64,000 nucleotides of DNA from contig NZ_QSIL01000008.1 of NCBI RefSeq assembly GCF_003469185.1, forward strand, positions 62,001-126,000, given 5' to 3'. The stretch comes from Collinsella sp. AM34-10 (lineage in GTDB: Bacteria > Actinomycetota > Coriobacteriia > Coriobacteriales > Coriobacteriaceae). A program made the position numbers and the translations under genes. The notes under the pieces are model-generated. The model was given only the letters and a program-made list of their open reading frames with translations, was not told the DNA's origin and did not search any database. Shown here in pieces: positions 1-8,002 of the stretch (positions are counted from its first letter, which is position 1; each line of letters opens with the position of its first letter).

Positions 1-122
1 CTGAGGCCGAGGCTCGTGTAGTGAGCGGAGAGGAACGGCGAGTACACGCCCGCGCAGACCCAGTAGAGGACGTTCGCGAAGAACAGCGAAGTCATGCTTG
101 CGTTTGTCCTGGCGTTGTGCAT
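1..122 (-). CDS. MFS transporter, N-terminal fragment (cut by window edge)
   Basis: Reading leftward from an ATG at 122, 40 codons stay open to the window edge. The peptide begins MHNARTNASMTSLFFAN and continues with a hydrophobic first membrane helix (LYWVCAGVYSPFLSAHY), the pattern of the first helix of LacY- or nucleoside-symporter-like major facilitator proteins. A strong ribosome binding site (GAAGGGAG) sits 6 nt upstream of the ATG. It is divergent from the RpiR regulator at 423 and shares its operator-rich upstream region, so it is probably the transporter controlled by that regulator. The substrate cannot be told from 40 residues. The family call is an inference from one helix. Confidence 0.6.
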   Translation of the reverse strand, partial: MHNARTNASMTSLFFANVLYWVCAGVYSPFLSAHYTSLGL

Positions 123-186
123 CGTGCTTCTCCCTTCTTGCTCGCCGGGTGCCTGTCTGGGCTTCGAAGTGATTCGCCATCTAGCG

Positions 187-358
187 TGAAACAAAGTTGT
201 GAGGCGTTGGAACAATGTTCTGTTGTTTCATCGTTTTCGTGCCGTTGTTTCACGGCTCATAAGATAGCAGCTCAAGATGAGATTGCGCCGGGGAAGCACC
301 GATTTACCGTGAACGGTAGGAAATCAGCGGTGAAACGCTATTTCACCGCTTATGAAAC
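187..358. promoter_or_regulatory. Divergent intergenic region with repeated TGAAAC/GTTTCA half-sites
   Basis: The 300 nt between the MFS start (122) and the RpiR start (423) hold no gene. TGAAAC or its complement occurs at 187-192, 235-240, 247-252, 331-336 and 353-358. The strongest element is a perfect 10-bp inverted repeat at 326-350: AGCGGTGAAA, 5-nt spacer, TTTCACCGCT. A second short palindrome, GAACAATGTTC, lies at 210-220. The arrangement is what is expected of operators for the RpiR protein encoded immediately to the right. Binding by that protein is inferred from position only. Confidence 0.6.
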
Positions 359-422
359 ATTTTGCTTTATTTTCACCTCTCTTGACCTAAGATACGAAGC
401 AAACTAGGGCCAAGGAGTAACC

Positions 423-1286
423 ATGGATAAGACAGGGGATGTGCTCAGCCACATCTGCGCGGTCATGAACAGCCTATCCCCCTCGGAGAAGGCAATCGCA
501 ACGTATGTGCTCGACCACCCGTCGGACGTCGCAACGATGACCGTCCGCGAACTCGCCGCAGGAACCGGTACGTCACCGGCGTCTGTTTCGAGGTTCGCAA
601 GGACGCTTGACTACCGAACCTATTCGGACATGCGTCTGGCGCTCGGCATATCCATCAGCAGGGCCTCCGGCGAGGAAAAGGCCACGGGCGGCAAGGTTAC
701 TCTGGACGACGTCGAGGGCTCCATTAAGTACGTCCTGTCTCACAAGGTCAAGGAGCTCTCCCAAACCGCCTCGCTCATTGACTCCGATGACTTTTCGACA
801 GTCGTCAATCTGCTCCACAACGCCAACCTCGTCCTGATTGCGGGCGTCGGCAACTCGATTAGCATGGGCGTAAACGCGGCGTTCAAGCTCTCACAGGTTG
901 GAGTCAGGGCGTTTTGCCCCAGTACCACCGATGCCATGGTCTCCGCCGCAACCAGCCTCAAGGAGAATGACATCCTGCTCGTCATTTCGACGTCCGGATA
1001 CTCGAAGCGCCTCGTCAACATATTCGACTCTGCCGAGGATTCGAACACCCCCATCATCATGATCACAGACAACCCAGATACGCCGCTCGCGAAGCGTGCC
1101 ACGTATATCATCCGAGCCATCTCGCGAGATCAGGCCATCACCGGAACCGAGGTCGCCTTCTCGCACAGCTCGATCAACTTCGTCATCGAGCTGCTGTTCC
1201 TCTTCCTGACCTCTTGCTGGGATGACCCGGTAGAGTTTAACAGGATCATCTCGAAGAATCTCTTGGGAGACAGGCAATACAGCTAG
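423..1286 (+). CDS. RpiR/MurR family transcriptional regulator
   Basis: 287 residues, the usual length for the family. Residues 1-77 form the RpiR-type helix-turn-helix domain (LSPSEKAIATYVLDHP, then GTSPASVSRFARTLDY). Residues about 115-265 form a SIS phosphosugar-binding domain (LVLIAGVGNSISMGVNA, DILLVISTSGYSKRLVN). Such proteins sense a phosphorylated sugar and repress or activate its catabolic and transport genes. The ATG follows AAGGAG by 5 nt. It is divergent from an MFS transporter, and a HAD phosphatase follows 49 nt downstream on the same strand, so these three probably form one sugar or sugar-phosphate locus. The ligand is unknown. Confidence 0.88.
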   Translation: MDKTGDVLSHICAVMNSLSPSEKAIATYVLDHPSDVATMTVRELAAGTGTSPASVSRFARTLDYRTYSDMRLALGISISRASGEEKATGGKVTLDDVEGSIKYVLSHKVKELSQTASLIDSDDFSTVVNLLHNANLVLIAGVGNSISMGVNAAFKLSQVGVRAFCPSTTDAMVSAATSLKENDILLVISTSGYSKRLVNIFDSAEDSNTPIIMITDNPDTPLAKRATYIIRAISRDQAITGTEVAFSHSSINFVIELLFLFLTSCWDDPVEFNRIISKNLLGDRQYS

Positions 1287-1335
1287 GACGACGCACACCG
1301 GCGCACCGACGCCCAGACCGAAACGGGAGGACCCC

Positions 1336-2163
1336 TTGATAAAGCTCATCCTCGCAGACATGGACGGGACCCTGCTGCCGTTTGGCTCAAGGGTCGTATC
1401 GGAGCGCACGCACAGCGCGATTCTTTCGGCGCTTGATGCGGGCATCGCGTTCGGCCCCGCAAGCGGCCGCGACTACGCCGACCTGGCCGATGCCTTTGAC
1501 GGCGACGCGCGCTGTTTCTCGACCGGCATCATGGCCAACGGAAAGAAGGTCTTCTCCAGCGGCGAACTCGCGTTCAAAAAGACGCTCTCGACGGAGGCCC
1601 TCGTCAAGCTCGATAGCGCCGTACGCCCCTACGCGGGGACGTCACTCTGGCTAGTCGCCGATGTCGATGAGACAGGCAAACGCTGCGAGCAGTTCCTCTG
1701 CGCCGTCGAGCCTGGCGACGAATTCGCCCTGGAAATCGTTAAGGACTCCGGAAGAGACATGGCGCTCGGAGACGTGCCCACGAACCGTGACGTCACCACC
1801 GCCGGCATCTTCGTCAACGTCAGCTCCGCCCCGACGGAAGTCGTTCGGAGTCGATGCAAGGAAGCCTGCCCAGAGCTTGATTTCCCCTCGCCCGTCCCAT
1901 TCTTCCTCGATGTTGTTCCGGCTGGCTGGAGCAAGGTAAACGGACTCGACGCGCTTCTCGGCAGCCTTGGGGTCACGCTGGACGAGGTCGCTTTTATCGG
2001 AGACTCGGAAAACGACGTGACGCTCCTCGAAAAGGTGCCGAACTCCTACGCAGTCGCGGGCGCGATGCCAGAGGCGAAGGCCGCGGCCCATCACCTGATC
2101 GGGGACGCAGCCGAGGACTCCGTCGCGAAGCTCATCGAACAGATTGTCCAGCAGCGAGGCTAG
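1336..2163 (+). CDS. Cof/HAD-IIB family sugar-phosphatase-like hydrolase
   Basis: 275 residues starting at a TTG codon (1336), chosen because GGGAGG lies 5 nt upstream and the HAD motif follows directly. Motif I is ADMDGTLLP (nucleophile Asp, then Asp); motif III/IV is in FIGDSENDVTLLEKV near the C-terminus, with the C2 cap between, as in Cof-type phosphatases. These enzymes dephosphorylate sugar phosphates or phosphorylated cofactors in the cytoplasm. It lies 49 nt downstream of the RpiR gene, probably co-transcribed. A substrate shared with the RpiR ligand is inferred. The exact substrate cannot be predicted. Confidence 0.85.
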   Translation: MIKLILADMDGTLLPFGSRVVSERTHSAILSALDAGIAFGPASGRDYADLADAFDGDARCFSTGIMANGKKVFSSGELAFKKTLSTEALVKLDSAVRPYAGTSLWLVADVDETGKRCEQFLCAVEPGDEFALEIVKDSGRDMALGDVPTNRDVTTAGIFVNVSSAPTEVVRSRCKEACPELDFPSPVPFFLDVVPAGWSKVNGLDALLGSLGVTLDEVAFIGDSENDVTLLEKVPNSYAVAGAMPEAKAAAHHLIGDAAEDSVAKLIEQIVQQRG

Positions 2164-2215
2164 GGTTCCGCCAGCGTGGCATGCGCCGCGTGCCTCGTCA
2201 TCCGTTCGTGGCGCG

Positions 2216-2365
2216 CTACCTCGTGACGATCCAGAGCGTGGCCATCGTCGCGACGCCGATGCCTACGATGAGCGCGACCCACAGGACGCGGACCACGAGG
2301 TTCATGTCGCCCGCCACCACCATGTCGTTCGCGTGCCAGAACCAGCTCTCGTTTCCCTCGCACAT
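2216..2365 (-). CDS. Small single-span membrane protein (49 aa)
   Basis: A short reading frame on the minus strand from ATG at 2365 to a TAG at 2216-2218. The peptide starts MCEGNESWFWHANDMVV and ends with one long hydrophobic helix (about residues 25-47, rich in V, A, L, G, I) and a basic tail. An excellent ribosome binding site (AAGGAAGG, 5-6 nt upstream) supports translation. It sits alone between a HAD gene and rlmL, convergent with the former. I do not recognise a family. The membrane location is a prediction from hydrophobicity. Nothing else gene-like is visible between 2366 and 2583. Confidence 0.55.
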   Translation of the reverse strand: MCEGNESWFWHANDMVVAGDMNLVVRVLWVALIVGIGVATMATLWIVTR

Positions 2366-2583
2366 GATGCCCTTCCTTGGCCTCGATTACGCCATCTATG
2401 GCCGAGCAATCGCAGGTCACGTGCCATGGATTTGCCCTACGCCCAGCTTTCAGTTCTGTAAGGCGGCGGGAGCCTGTGCGAGGCCCCGAGTCCTGAGGCT
2501 GTTGCAATGAAAATGGGAATCAAGGAGCACGCATCAATCATATGGGTTCCTTTCGAGGATAAGGGCAAACGAAGCATCCATCA

Positions 2584-2589
2584 TATAAT
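2584..2589 (+). promoter_or_regulatory. Candidate -10 box (TATAAT) for rlmL
   Basis: A perfect TATAAT lies 28 nt upstream of the rlmL start codon. No convincing -35 hexamer is seen 16-18 nt further upstream. The call rests on the -10 match and the position at the end of a non-coding stretch. Confidence 0.4.
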
Positions 2590-2616
2590 GGAGCGACGCA
2601 ACCAGAGAGGTCACCC

Positions 2617-5187
2617 ATGGAATTTTACGCAAGCTGCCCCGAGGGCTTTGAGTCCGCACTCGCCGATGAGCTTAAACGCCTCGGGCTTTCGCATGTCCGC
2701 CGCCTGAAGGGCCGCGCTACGTTTGAGGGCGAGCTTGAGCAGGGCTACCGCGCCTGTCTGTGGTCGCGCCTGGCCAGCCGCGTGTTCGTAGTGCTTGGGC
2801 GCTTTGAGGCGCAGGATGCCGATGAGCTGTACGACGGCGTTTACGACATCGCTTGGGAGACCATCGTCCGCCCCGGCGCCACCATCGCCATCACCGCCCG
2901 CGGCGTGACCGAGCAGCTGCGCAACACGCGCTTCTCGGCCCTACGCGCCAAGGACGCGCTGTGCGACCGTCTGGCCGAGACCACGGGCCGTCGCGCCGAT
3001 GTCGACGCTGCCGATCCCGACGTTCACCTGCTGCTTTCGCTGCGCCAGCGTCGCGCGAGCATCAGCCTGGACCTTTCGGGCGACCCGTTATTCAAGCGCC
3101 TGCCGCCTGCCGCGACCCGCGCCGGCGAGGGCACTCACGTGCTGCGCCCCGACTACGCCGCCCTGGTGCTGGCGCAGGTCGGCTGGACTGCACTGTGCGA
3201 GCACGAGCTGACGGCCGACGATTACGAGAACGAAGCCCTGCCCACGCTGGTCAATGCCTCGTGCGCCGGCGGCGGCCTGCTGTTGGAGGCCGTGAACATT
3301 CTGACCGACCGCGCCCCGGGCGCCGCACGCGAGCGCTGGGGCTTTGAGGGCTGGCAGTTGCACGACGCCGCCCTATGGGAGCAGCTGCTCGCCGAGGCAC
3401 GCGAGTGCGAGGCGGCAGCACGCGAGCGCCAGGCACGCATCGTGGCCGTAGACATCGACCCCGCCGCCCGCCAGACCGCCGAGCGCATGGTCAAGTGCGC
3501 CGGTTACAAGCGCTTTGTCGATTTTTGCGCTGCCAAATCTGCCACCGTACTGGACCACGCGGGCGCCGTCGCCGGTGCCGCCCTCGTCGCGAATACGACC
3601 GAGACACCGCTGTCGCTTATGCATGACGCCATGACGCTGGTCGGCGAGCTGCGCCGTGCGCCCGAGCTCACTTCGGCACCGGTCGCCGCGCTCACCCGCG
3701 ACGGATTGCTGGCCCGCGCGCTCCACGCTGAGCCCGCGCGCTCCATCGCCGTCATGCCCAACAACGAGGAGGCGACCGTCGAGGTTTGGCCCTCGCTCGA
3801 CCACGCCGCCGCAGCGTTTGAGGCTGCGACCAGCGCGGATGCTGAGGGCGAGACCTCGGACGCCGACGACGTCATCAGCGACGAAGCCCCCGCCCCCGCC
3901 ATGCCCGAGCCTGCCGCTACGCTCGACCTGGGCGACGGCAAGCCGCTGCCCGTGCTCATCCCCGAGTCGGAGCAGTTCGCCAACCGCCTGCGCAAGAATG
4001 CCCGTCTGCGCCGCAAGTGGGCCAAGCGCGAGGGCGTGAGCTGCTACCGCGTCTACGATGCCGACCTGCCCGATTACTCCGCCGCCATTGACCTGTACGA
4101 GGGCTGCCCGCAGACGCCGGGCCGCTGGCTCGTCATCGCCGAGTACGCCGCGCCTAAGACCATCGACCCCGCACTGGCCCAGGCCCGTATGCTCGACATT
4201 CTGGCCATCGCGCCGCGCATCCTGGATGTTCCGGCCGAGCATGTGCACGCCAAGGCCCGCATGCGTTCGCGCGGCGGCTCGCAGTACGGCAAACAGGGCG
4301 CCGGCAAGGGCGGCTCGAGCGAGCGCGCTAACATCGCACGTCGCCGTCTGCCGCTCATCGAAGAGGGCGGCCTTACCTTTGCCGTCAACTTTGACGACTA
4401 TCTGGATGTAGGCATCTTCCTGGATCACCGCGTCACCCGCAACCTGGTGCGTGAGCACGCCAAGCAGGCGCGCCGCTTCCTCAACCTGTTTGCCTACACC
4501 GGCACCGCCACCTGCTACGCGGCCGATGGCGGCGTCGAGGAGACCGTGACGGTCGACCTTTCCAACACCTATCTGGACTGGGCCGAGCGCAACATGCGCC
4601 AGAACGGCTTTGTTGGTCCGCAGCATCATTTTGTGCGCGACGACGTGCTCGCCTGGATTCGCGACCAGCGCCAGACGCGCAACCGCTGGGACCTGATCTT
4701 TGTCGACCCGCCCACGTTCTCGAACTCGTCCAAGATGGGCCGCCGCACCTGGGATGTCCAGCGCGACCATGTTGAGCTTTTGGCCGGCGTATCTCGCCTG
4801 CTCGCACAGGGCGGCCATGCCATCTTTAGCTGCAACCTGCGCGGCTTCCGCCCCGAGACGCGCAAGCTCGCCCGCGCGGGCGTAGTGCTGGAGGACATTA
4901 CGGCACAGACCATCCCCGAGGACTTCGCGCGCAACCAGAAGGTGCACCATTGCTATATCGTGCGCCGCCTGCCCATCGAGGACGCCATGGCAGAGGCCGG
5001 CTTTAGCACCGAGGAGATTGCCGAGCGAACCGAGGAGCTGCGCAACCCCGACGCCCGCAAGCCTCGTGCAACGGCGCCCGCGCACGCGCAGGCCGGAGAC
5101 CGAGGGCCGCGCGGCGACGGCAAGCCCGCCTGCGCAGGTAAGCCCAAAAAGAAGAAGTTCTACGCCAGCAAGCCCAAGGGCAAATAA
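2617..5187 (+). CDS. rlmL: Bifunctional 23S rRNA methyltransferase RlmKL-like
   Basis: 856 residues (E. coli RlmL is about 700). N-terminal THUMP domain (1-150), a first Rossmann methyltransferase domain (about 190-350), a proline/alanine- and acid-rich insert near 400-440, then a second methyltransferase domain (about 580-770) with LNLFAYTGTATCYAADGG and the DPPTFSNS motif. The tail is lysine-rich (PKKKKFYASKPKGK). Family role: m2G2445 (N-domain) and m7G2069 (C-domain) modification of 23S rRNA. The first domain looks degenerate: the usual DPMCGSGT is replaced by NASCAGGG, and the expected NPPY motif is replaced by NTTE. So probably only the RlmK half is active (inference). The ATG at 2617 follows AGAGAGGT. 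Confidence 0.88.
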   Translation: MEFYASCPEGFESALADELKRLGLSHVRRLKGRATFEGELEQGYRACLWSRLASRVFVVLGRFEAQDADELYDGVYDIAWETIVRPGATIAITARGVTEQLRNTRFSALRAKDALCDRLAETTGRRADVDAADPDVHLLLSLRQRRASISLDLSGDPLFKRLPPAATRAGEGTHVLRPDYAALVLAQVGWTALCEHELTADDYENEALPTLVNASCAGGGLLLEAVNILTDRAPGAARERWGFEGWQLHDAALWEQLLAEARECEAAARERQARIVAVDIDPAARQTAERMVKCAGYKRFVDFCAAKSATVLDHAGAVAGAALVANTTETPLSLMHDAMTLVGELRRAPELTSAPVAALTRDGLLARALHAEPARSIAVMPNNEEATVEVWPSLDHAAAAFEAATSADAEGETSDADDVISDEAPAPAMPEPAATLDLGDGKPLPVLIPESEQFANRLRKNARLRRKWAKREGVSCYRVYDADLPDYSAAIDLYEGCPQTPGRWLVIAEYAAPKTIDPALAQARMLDILAIAPRILDVPAEHVHAKARMRSRGGSQYGKQGAGKGGSSERANIARRRLPLIEEGGLTFAVNFDDYLDVGIFLDHRVTRNLVREHAKQARRFLNLFAYTGTATCYAADGGVEETVTVDLSNTYLDWAERNMRQNGFVGPQHHFVRDDVLAWIRDQRQTRNRWDLIFVDPPTFSNSSKMGRRTWDVQRDHVELLAGVSRLLAQGGHAIFSCNLRGFRPETRKLARAGVVLEDITAQTIPEDFARNQKVHHCYIVRRLPIEDAMAEAGFSTEEIAERTEELRNPDARKPRATAPAHAQAGDRGPRGDGKPACAGKPKKKKFYASKPKGK

Positions 5188-5190
5188 CAA

Positions 5191-5257
5191 AGTTGCGGTG
5201 GAATACGGACTGTTTTGCCTGGAATTAGGCAAATTTAGACCGTATTTCACCGCAACT
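5191..5257. repeat. Palindromic element, GTTGCGGTGGAATA family, copy 1
   Basis: 18-nt arms, AGTTGCGGTGGAATACGG at 5191-5208 and its near-complement at 5240-5257 (one G-T wobble), enclose a second hairpin TTTGCCT/AGGCAAA (5214-5220, 5227-5233). It lies between the convergent ends of rlmL and the KdpE-like gene. The same arms occur at 19061-19122 with a different inner stem, and both copies are followed by ATTGGG and GATGG. It may also act as a bidirectional terminator, though there is no long T-run. Confidence 0.75.
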
Positions 5258-5281
5258 CATATTGGGATGATGGTTGGCGAT

Positions 5282-5995
5282 CTAGCCTTGGGTGACCAGG
5301 CGATAGCCAATACCCACGTGCGTTTGGATATAGCGCGGATGCGCGGGGTCGGACTCAATCTTCTTGCGCAGCGTACCCATAAAGACGCGCAGGCTCGCCA
5401 GGTCGCTCTTGGTCGCCGTGCCCCAAATCTCGTGCAGGATAAACTGGTGCGTCAGCACCTTGTCGGCATTATGGGCCAGCAGGCACAAGAGCTTGTACTC
5501 GATCGGCGTCAGGTGCAGCTCCTCGCCATCCATCGTGGCGATGCCGGCATCAAAATCGATATGCAACTCGCCGGTATCGAACGAGCCCTCGGAGACAACA
5601 CTGCCCGCCTGCGCATACGAAAGGCGCCTGAGCGTGGTGCGAATGCGCGCGAGCAGCTCCTCGACCGAAAACGGCTTAGTCAGGTAGTCATCGGCGCCGG
5701 CATCGAGCGCTCGGATCTTGTCCGCGTCCTCGCTGCGCGCCGAGACCACGATGATCGGCATGCCCGACCATGCGCGCACCGACTCCACCACCTTGACGCC
5801 ATCCATATCGGGTAGGCCCAGATCGAGCAGCACAATGCTCGGTGCCTGCGACGAGGCGGCGGCGATGGCGGCGTGGGCGGTCTCCACAGCTATATGACGC
5901 AGGCCGTGCGCCTCCAGCGCGGCAACGATAAGATTGCGGACGGCGGGATCGTCCTCAACGACCAAGATGAGCGGTTTTACGGCAGAGTTCGGCAC
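5282..5995 (-). CDS. KdpE-like OmpR-family response regulator
   Basis: 237 residues from a GTG at 5995, chosen because AAGGAG lies 8 nt upstream and the receiver domain begins at once (VKPLILVVEDDPAVRNL). Receiver domain 8-125: acidic pocket EDD, phosphoacceptor Asp in VLLDLGLPDMDG, conserved Lys in DDYLTKPFS. Winged-helix DNA-binding domain 135-235 (LTPIEYKLLCLLAHNADKV, LRVFMGTLRKKIE, IGYRLV). The closest family pattern is KdpE. It follows the KdpD-like kinase by 4 nt and ends a leftward kup-small ORF-kinase-regulator cluster. Control of potassium uptake is inferred from this context. KdpFABC is not in the window. Confidence 0.85.
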   Translation of the reverse strand: MPNSAVKPLILVVEDDPAVRNLIVAALEAHGLRHIAVETAHAAIAAASSQAPSIVLLDLGLPDMDGVKVVESVRAWSGMPIIVVSARSEDADKIRALDAGADDYLTKPFSVEELLARIRTTLRRLSYAQAGSVVSEGSFDTGELHIDFDAGIATMDGEELHLTPIEYKLLCLLAHNADKVLTHQFILHEIWGTATKSDLASLRVFMGTLRKKIESDPAHPRYIQTHVGIGYRLVTQG

Positions 5996-5999
5996 AGCG

Positions 6000-7625
6000 C
6001 TACTCCTTATCAAACGAAACGTCGGCGGCGGGAAGTTCAATCGTAAAGACCGAACCGTGCGGGTCCGCCGCGGCAACCTCTATGCTACCGCCATGTGCCA
6101 ACGCAATGGAACGGCAGAGCGAAAGACCCAAGCCAACGCTGCGGTGGCTGTCGGCCAGACCATGGTTGGCGGTATAGAACGACTCGAAGATCCGCTCGCG
6201 ATCCTCGGGTGCGATGCCCGGACCATCATCGGCCACCGAGCACGCCACGCGTCCATCGTCGACGCTAATCGAAATCATGATATGCGAGCCCGCGGGCGTA
6301 TAGGTGATGGCGTTGTTCACCAGATTGACCACCAGCTGCACCATCAGGCGTGCATCGACGTTGACGAGCGCCGGCTCATCGCACGCCACCACCTTAAGGT
6401 CGTGCTCGCGCACGGCAGGGTTCACGTGGCGCAGCGCCTCCTCGACGATATCGTCCATGAGCTCGAGCGTGGTCGACAGGCGCATACCGCCACCCTCGAG
6501 CTTGGTGATGGCGAGCAGATTCTCGACAGTGGCGTTGAGCCATTGTGCATCCGAGCGAATGGATAGGAGCATGCCGCGGCGCGTCTGGTCGTCGAGCACG
6601 GCCGTACCGGTCGAACCCTGGTCGAGCAGCACGTCGGCGTTACCCGAAATACTGGTAAGCGGCGTGCGCAGATCGTGCGAGATGGAGCGCAGCAAATTGG
6701 CACGCAGCTGCTCGTTTTTAGCGAGCACAGCCGCCTCCTCGCGGGCCTCCATGGCGCGGGCGCGATCGAGCGCCAGCTCGCCTTCGCTCACGATGGCATC
6801 GGCAAGCGTCCGCTCCTCGGGCGTCAGCGCATCGGGCTCGGCGACAATGGCGAGCACCCCCACCACCGAGGCGGGATCACCCGCGCGCACCATGGTGTCA
6901 CCCGAGCGCACGGTCAGGTATATGCCGTAGAACGCCGAAGCGCCATAGGTGGCATCGAGTGGCGTTCCCACATAGGCGGATGCCGAGAGCCGCGGCGGCA
7001 TCTGGGGCGCCAACTGGTGCACCGGCGCGGCATCGCCCACGGCCGTGTACGTCGTGCGCGGTAGCAGGTCATCGTTATCGGCATCGGCGCTATACCACAT
7101 GACCGGACAGTCCGAAAGACGCGCCAGCTGCGTTGCCATAGCGTGCACAATCTGTTGCTGATCGCCACACCGCTGCAGCATGCGGTTGGTCTCGAGCACC
7201 ATCTGCGTGCGACGGTCGCTGGCGGCAGCCTGCGCCAAGGCGCGGCGCAGGGCCAGCGCGATCGAGCTCGATACGAGCGAGACCGCAAACATGATAAAGA
7301 ACATGCCGGGATAGACGCGGTCGATAAACGACAGCGAGCAGCGCGGGTCGACAAACAAGAAGTTGTAGAGCGCCACGGCGGCGGCAGAAGTCAGCAGGCA
7401 GTACAGGCGGCTCCAGGTAAAGAAAGCGCACAGCTGCACGGCGAACACATAGACGATCATGATGCTCGGCGCGAGCCCCGGATGATCGAGCAGCGCGCCC
7501 ACAACCGTCGCCGCGACCAGCAGCCCCGCCGATACGCAGGCGTCATACAGGGGGCTGCGACGCGTCAGCGTTGTACGCCGCCACCAAAAGTTCTCGGCAA
7601 TATCGCCGTCCGCACGGACGTCCAT
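6000..7625 (-). CDS. KdpD-like sensor histidine kinase lacking the N-terminal sensor half
   Basis: 541 residues against about 890 for canonical KdpD. The N-terminal KdpD sensor domain and UspA-like domain are absent. It begins with four DUF4118-type membrane helices (about 27-130, including GLAPSIMIVYVFAVQLCAF and NFLFVDPRCS, typical of KdpD). A GAF-like region follows (about 150-285), then a HisKA domain with the phospho-His in LLRSISHDLRTPLTS, and an HATPase domain (N box VNLVNNAITYTP, G box VADDGPGIAPEDRERIFESF, later GLGLSLC). It is immediately upstream of the KdpE-like regulator (4 nt). The start at 7625 follows a purine-rich GAGGGG stretch. It probably senses membrane or ionic state without the cytoplasmic nucleotide-binding sensor of KdpD (inference). 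Confidence 0.85.
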   Translation of the reverse strand: MDVRADGDIAENFWWRRTTLTRRSPLYDACVSAGLLVAATVVGALLDHPGLAPSIMIVYVFAVQLCAFFTWSRLYCLLTSAAAVALYNFLFVDPRCSLSFIDRVYPGMFFIMFAVSLVSSSIALALRRALAQAAASDRRTQMVLETNRMLQRCGDQQQIVHAMATQLARLSDCPVMWYSADADNDDLLPRTTYTAVGDAAPVHQLAPQMPPRLSASAYVGTPLDATYGASAFYGIYLTVRSGDTMVRAGDPASVVGVLAIVAEPDALTPEERTLADAIVSEGELALDRARAMEAREEAAVLAKNEQLRANLLRSISHDLRTPLTSISGNADVLLDQGSTGTAVLDDQTRRGMLLSIRSDAQWLNATVENLLAITKLEGGGMRLSTTLELMDDIVEEALRHVNPAVREHDLKVVACDEPALVNVDARLMVQLVVNLVNNAITYTPAGSHIMISISVDDGRVACSVADDGPGIAPEDRERIFESFYTANHGLADSHRSVGLGLSLCRSIALAHGGSIEVAAADPHGSVFTIELPAADVSFDKE

Positions 7626-7654
7626 CAGCGCCCCGCCCCTCTCTCAAAAACAAA

Positions 7655-7709
7655 AACCACCACAAAGGGGACAGGCACCTTTGTGGTGGTTCTCCCTTGT
7701 GGTGGTTTC
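7655..7709. repeat. GGGACAGG-centre hairpin element, ACCACCACAAAG stem, copy 1
   Basis: AACCACCACAAAG (7655-7667) pairs perfectly with CTTTGTGGTGGTT (7679-7691). The loop reads GGGACAGGCAC. A third partial arm CTTGTGGTGGTTTC follows at 7696-7709. A near-copy with the same loop is at 37958-37993. It sits between the small membrane protein and the KdpD-like gene, so it would fold in their shared transcript. It resembles REP-type miniature repeats (inference). Confidence 0.75.
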
Positions 7710-7738
7710 AAGTGTATAGCCTTTGCAGCCCGCGGTCG

Positions 7739-7933
7739 CTAGACAAACAGCACGTGCGCGAGCAGGGCGCACACGCACGCCGCGACAAACACCAGTGCCG
7801 CGATCGAAATCACGCGATCGGCCATGTCCATGTTGGCCCGATCCGTAAAGAACCGATCTTCGGCGGCGTCGACGCGTGCCTCGCGCACCAGCTCGGCCGC
7901 AAGATCGCGACCGTCAAGCGTCTTTGCGTCCAT
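7739..7933 (-). CDS. Small membrane protein linked to kup (64 aa)
   Basis: 64 residues from ATG at 7933, chosen over an upstream ATG at 7963 because GGGGAGAA lies 4-5 nt upstream. The N-terminal half is charged (MDAKTLDGRDLAAELVRE, then an acidic/basic helix); the C-terminal about 22 residues form one hydrophobic helix (VISIAALVFVAACVCALL). It lies 69 nt downstream of kup and upstream of the KdpD-like kinase on the same strand. No family is recognised. Its position suggests an accessory subunit or regulator of Kup or of the kinase, by analogy with small subunits such as KdpF. That role is a guess from context. Confidence 0.6.
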   Translation of the reverse strand: MDAKTLDGRDLAAELVREARVDAAEDRFFTDRANMDMADRVISIAALVFVAACVCALLAHVLFV

Positions 7934-8002
7934 GGTTTTCTCCCCAGACTCATTTCCCGTCATTGCAAACCTGCCCGTTCACAGTCAAATCTCGGGTGTC
8001 GA

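Noticed and set aside
2144..2510. Overlapping frames of about 105-115 codons after the HAD gene
   Set aside because: Low-complexity His/Arg-rich translations without ribosome sites; the 49-residue minus-strand frame has far better support.
3373..5250. 625-codon minus-strand frame over rlmL
   Set aside because: Shadow of rlmL, repetitive Gly/Arg/Ala composition and no ribosome site.
5191..5257. Simple terminator only
   Set aside because: The arms recur at 19061 with covarying stem, which a plain terminator would not explain, although it may also terminate transcription.
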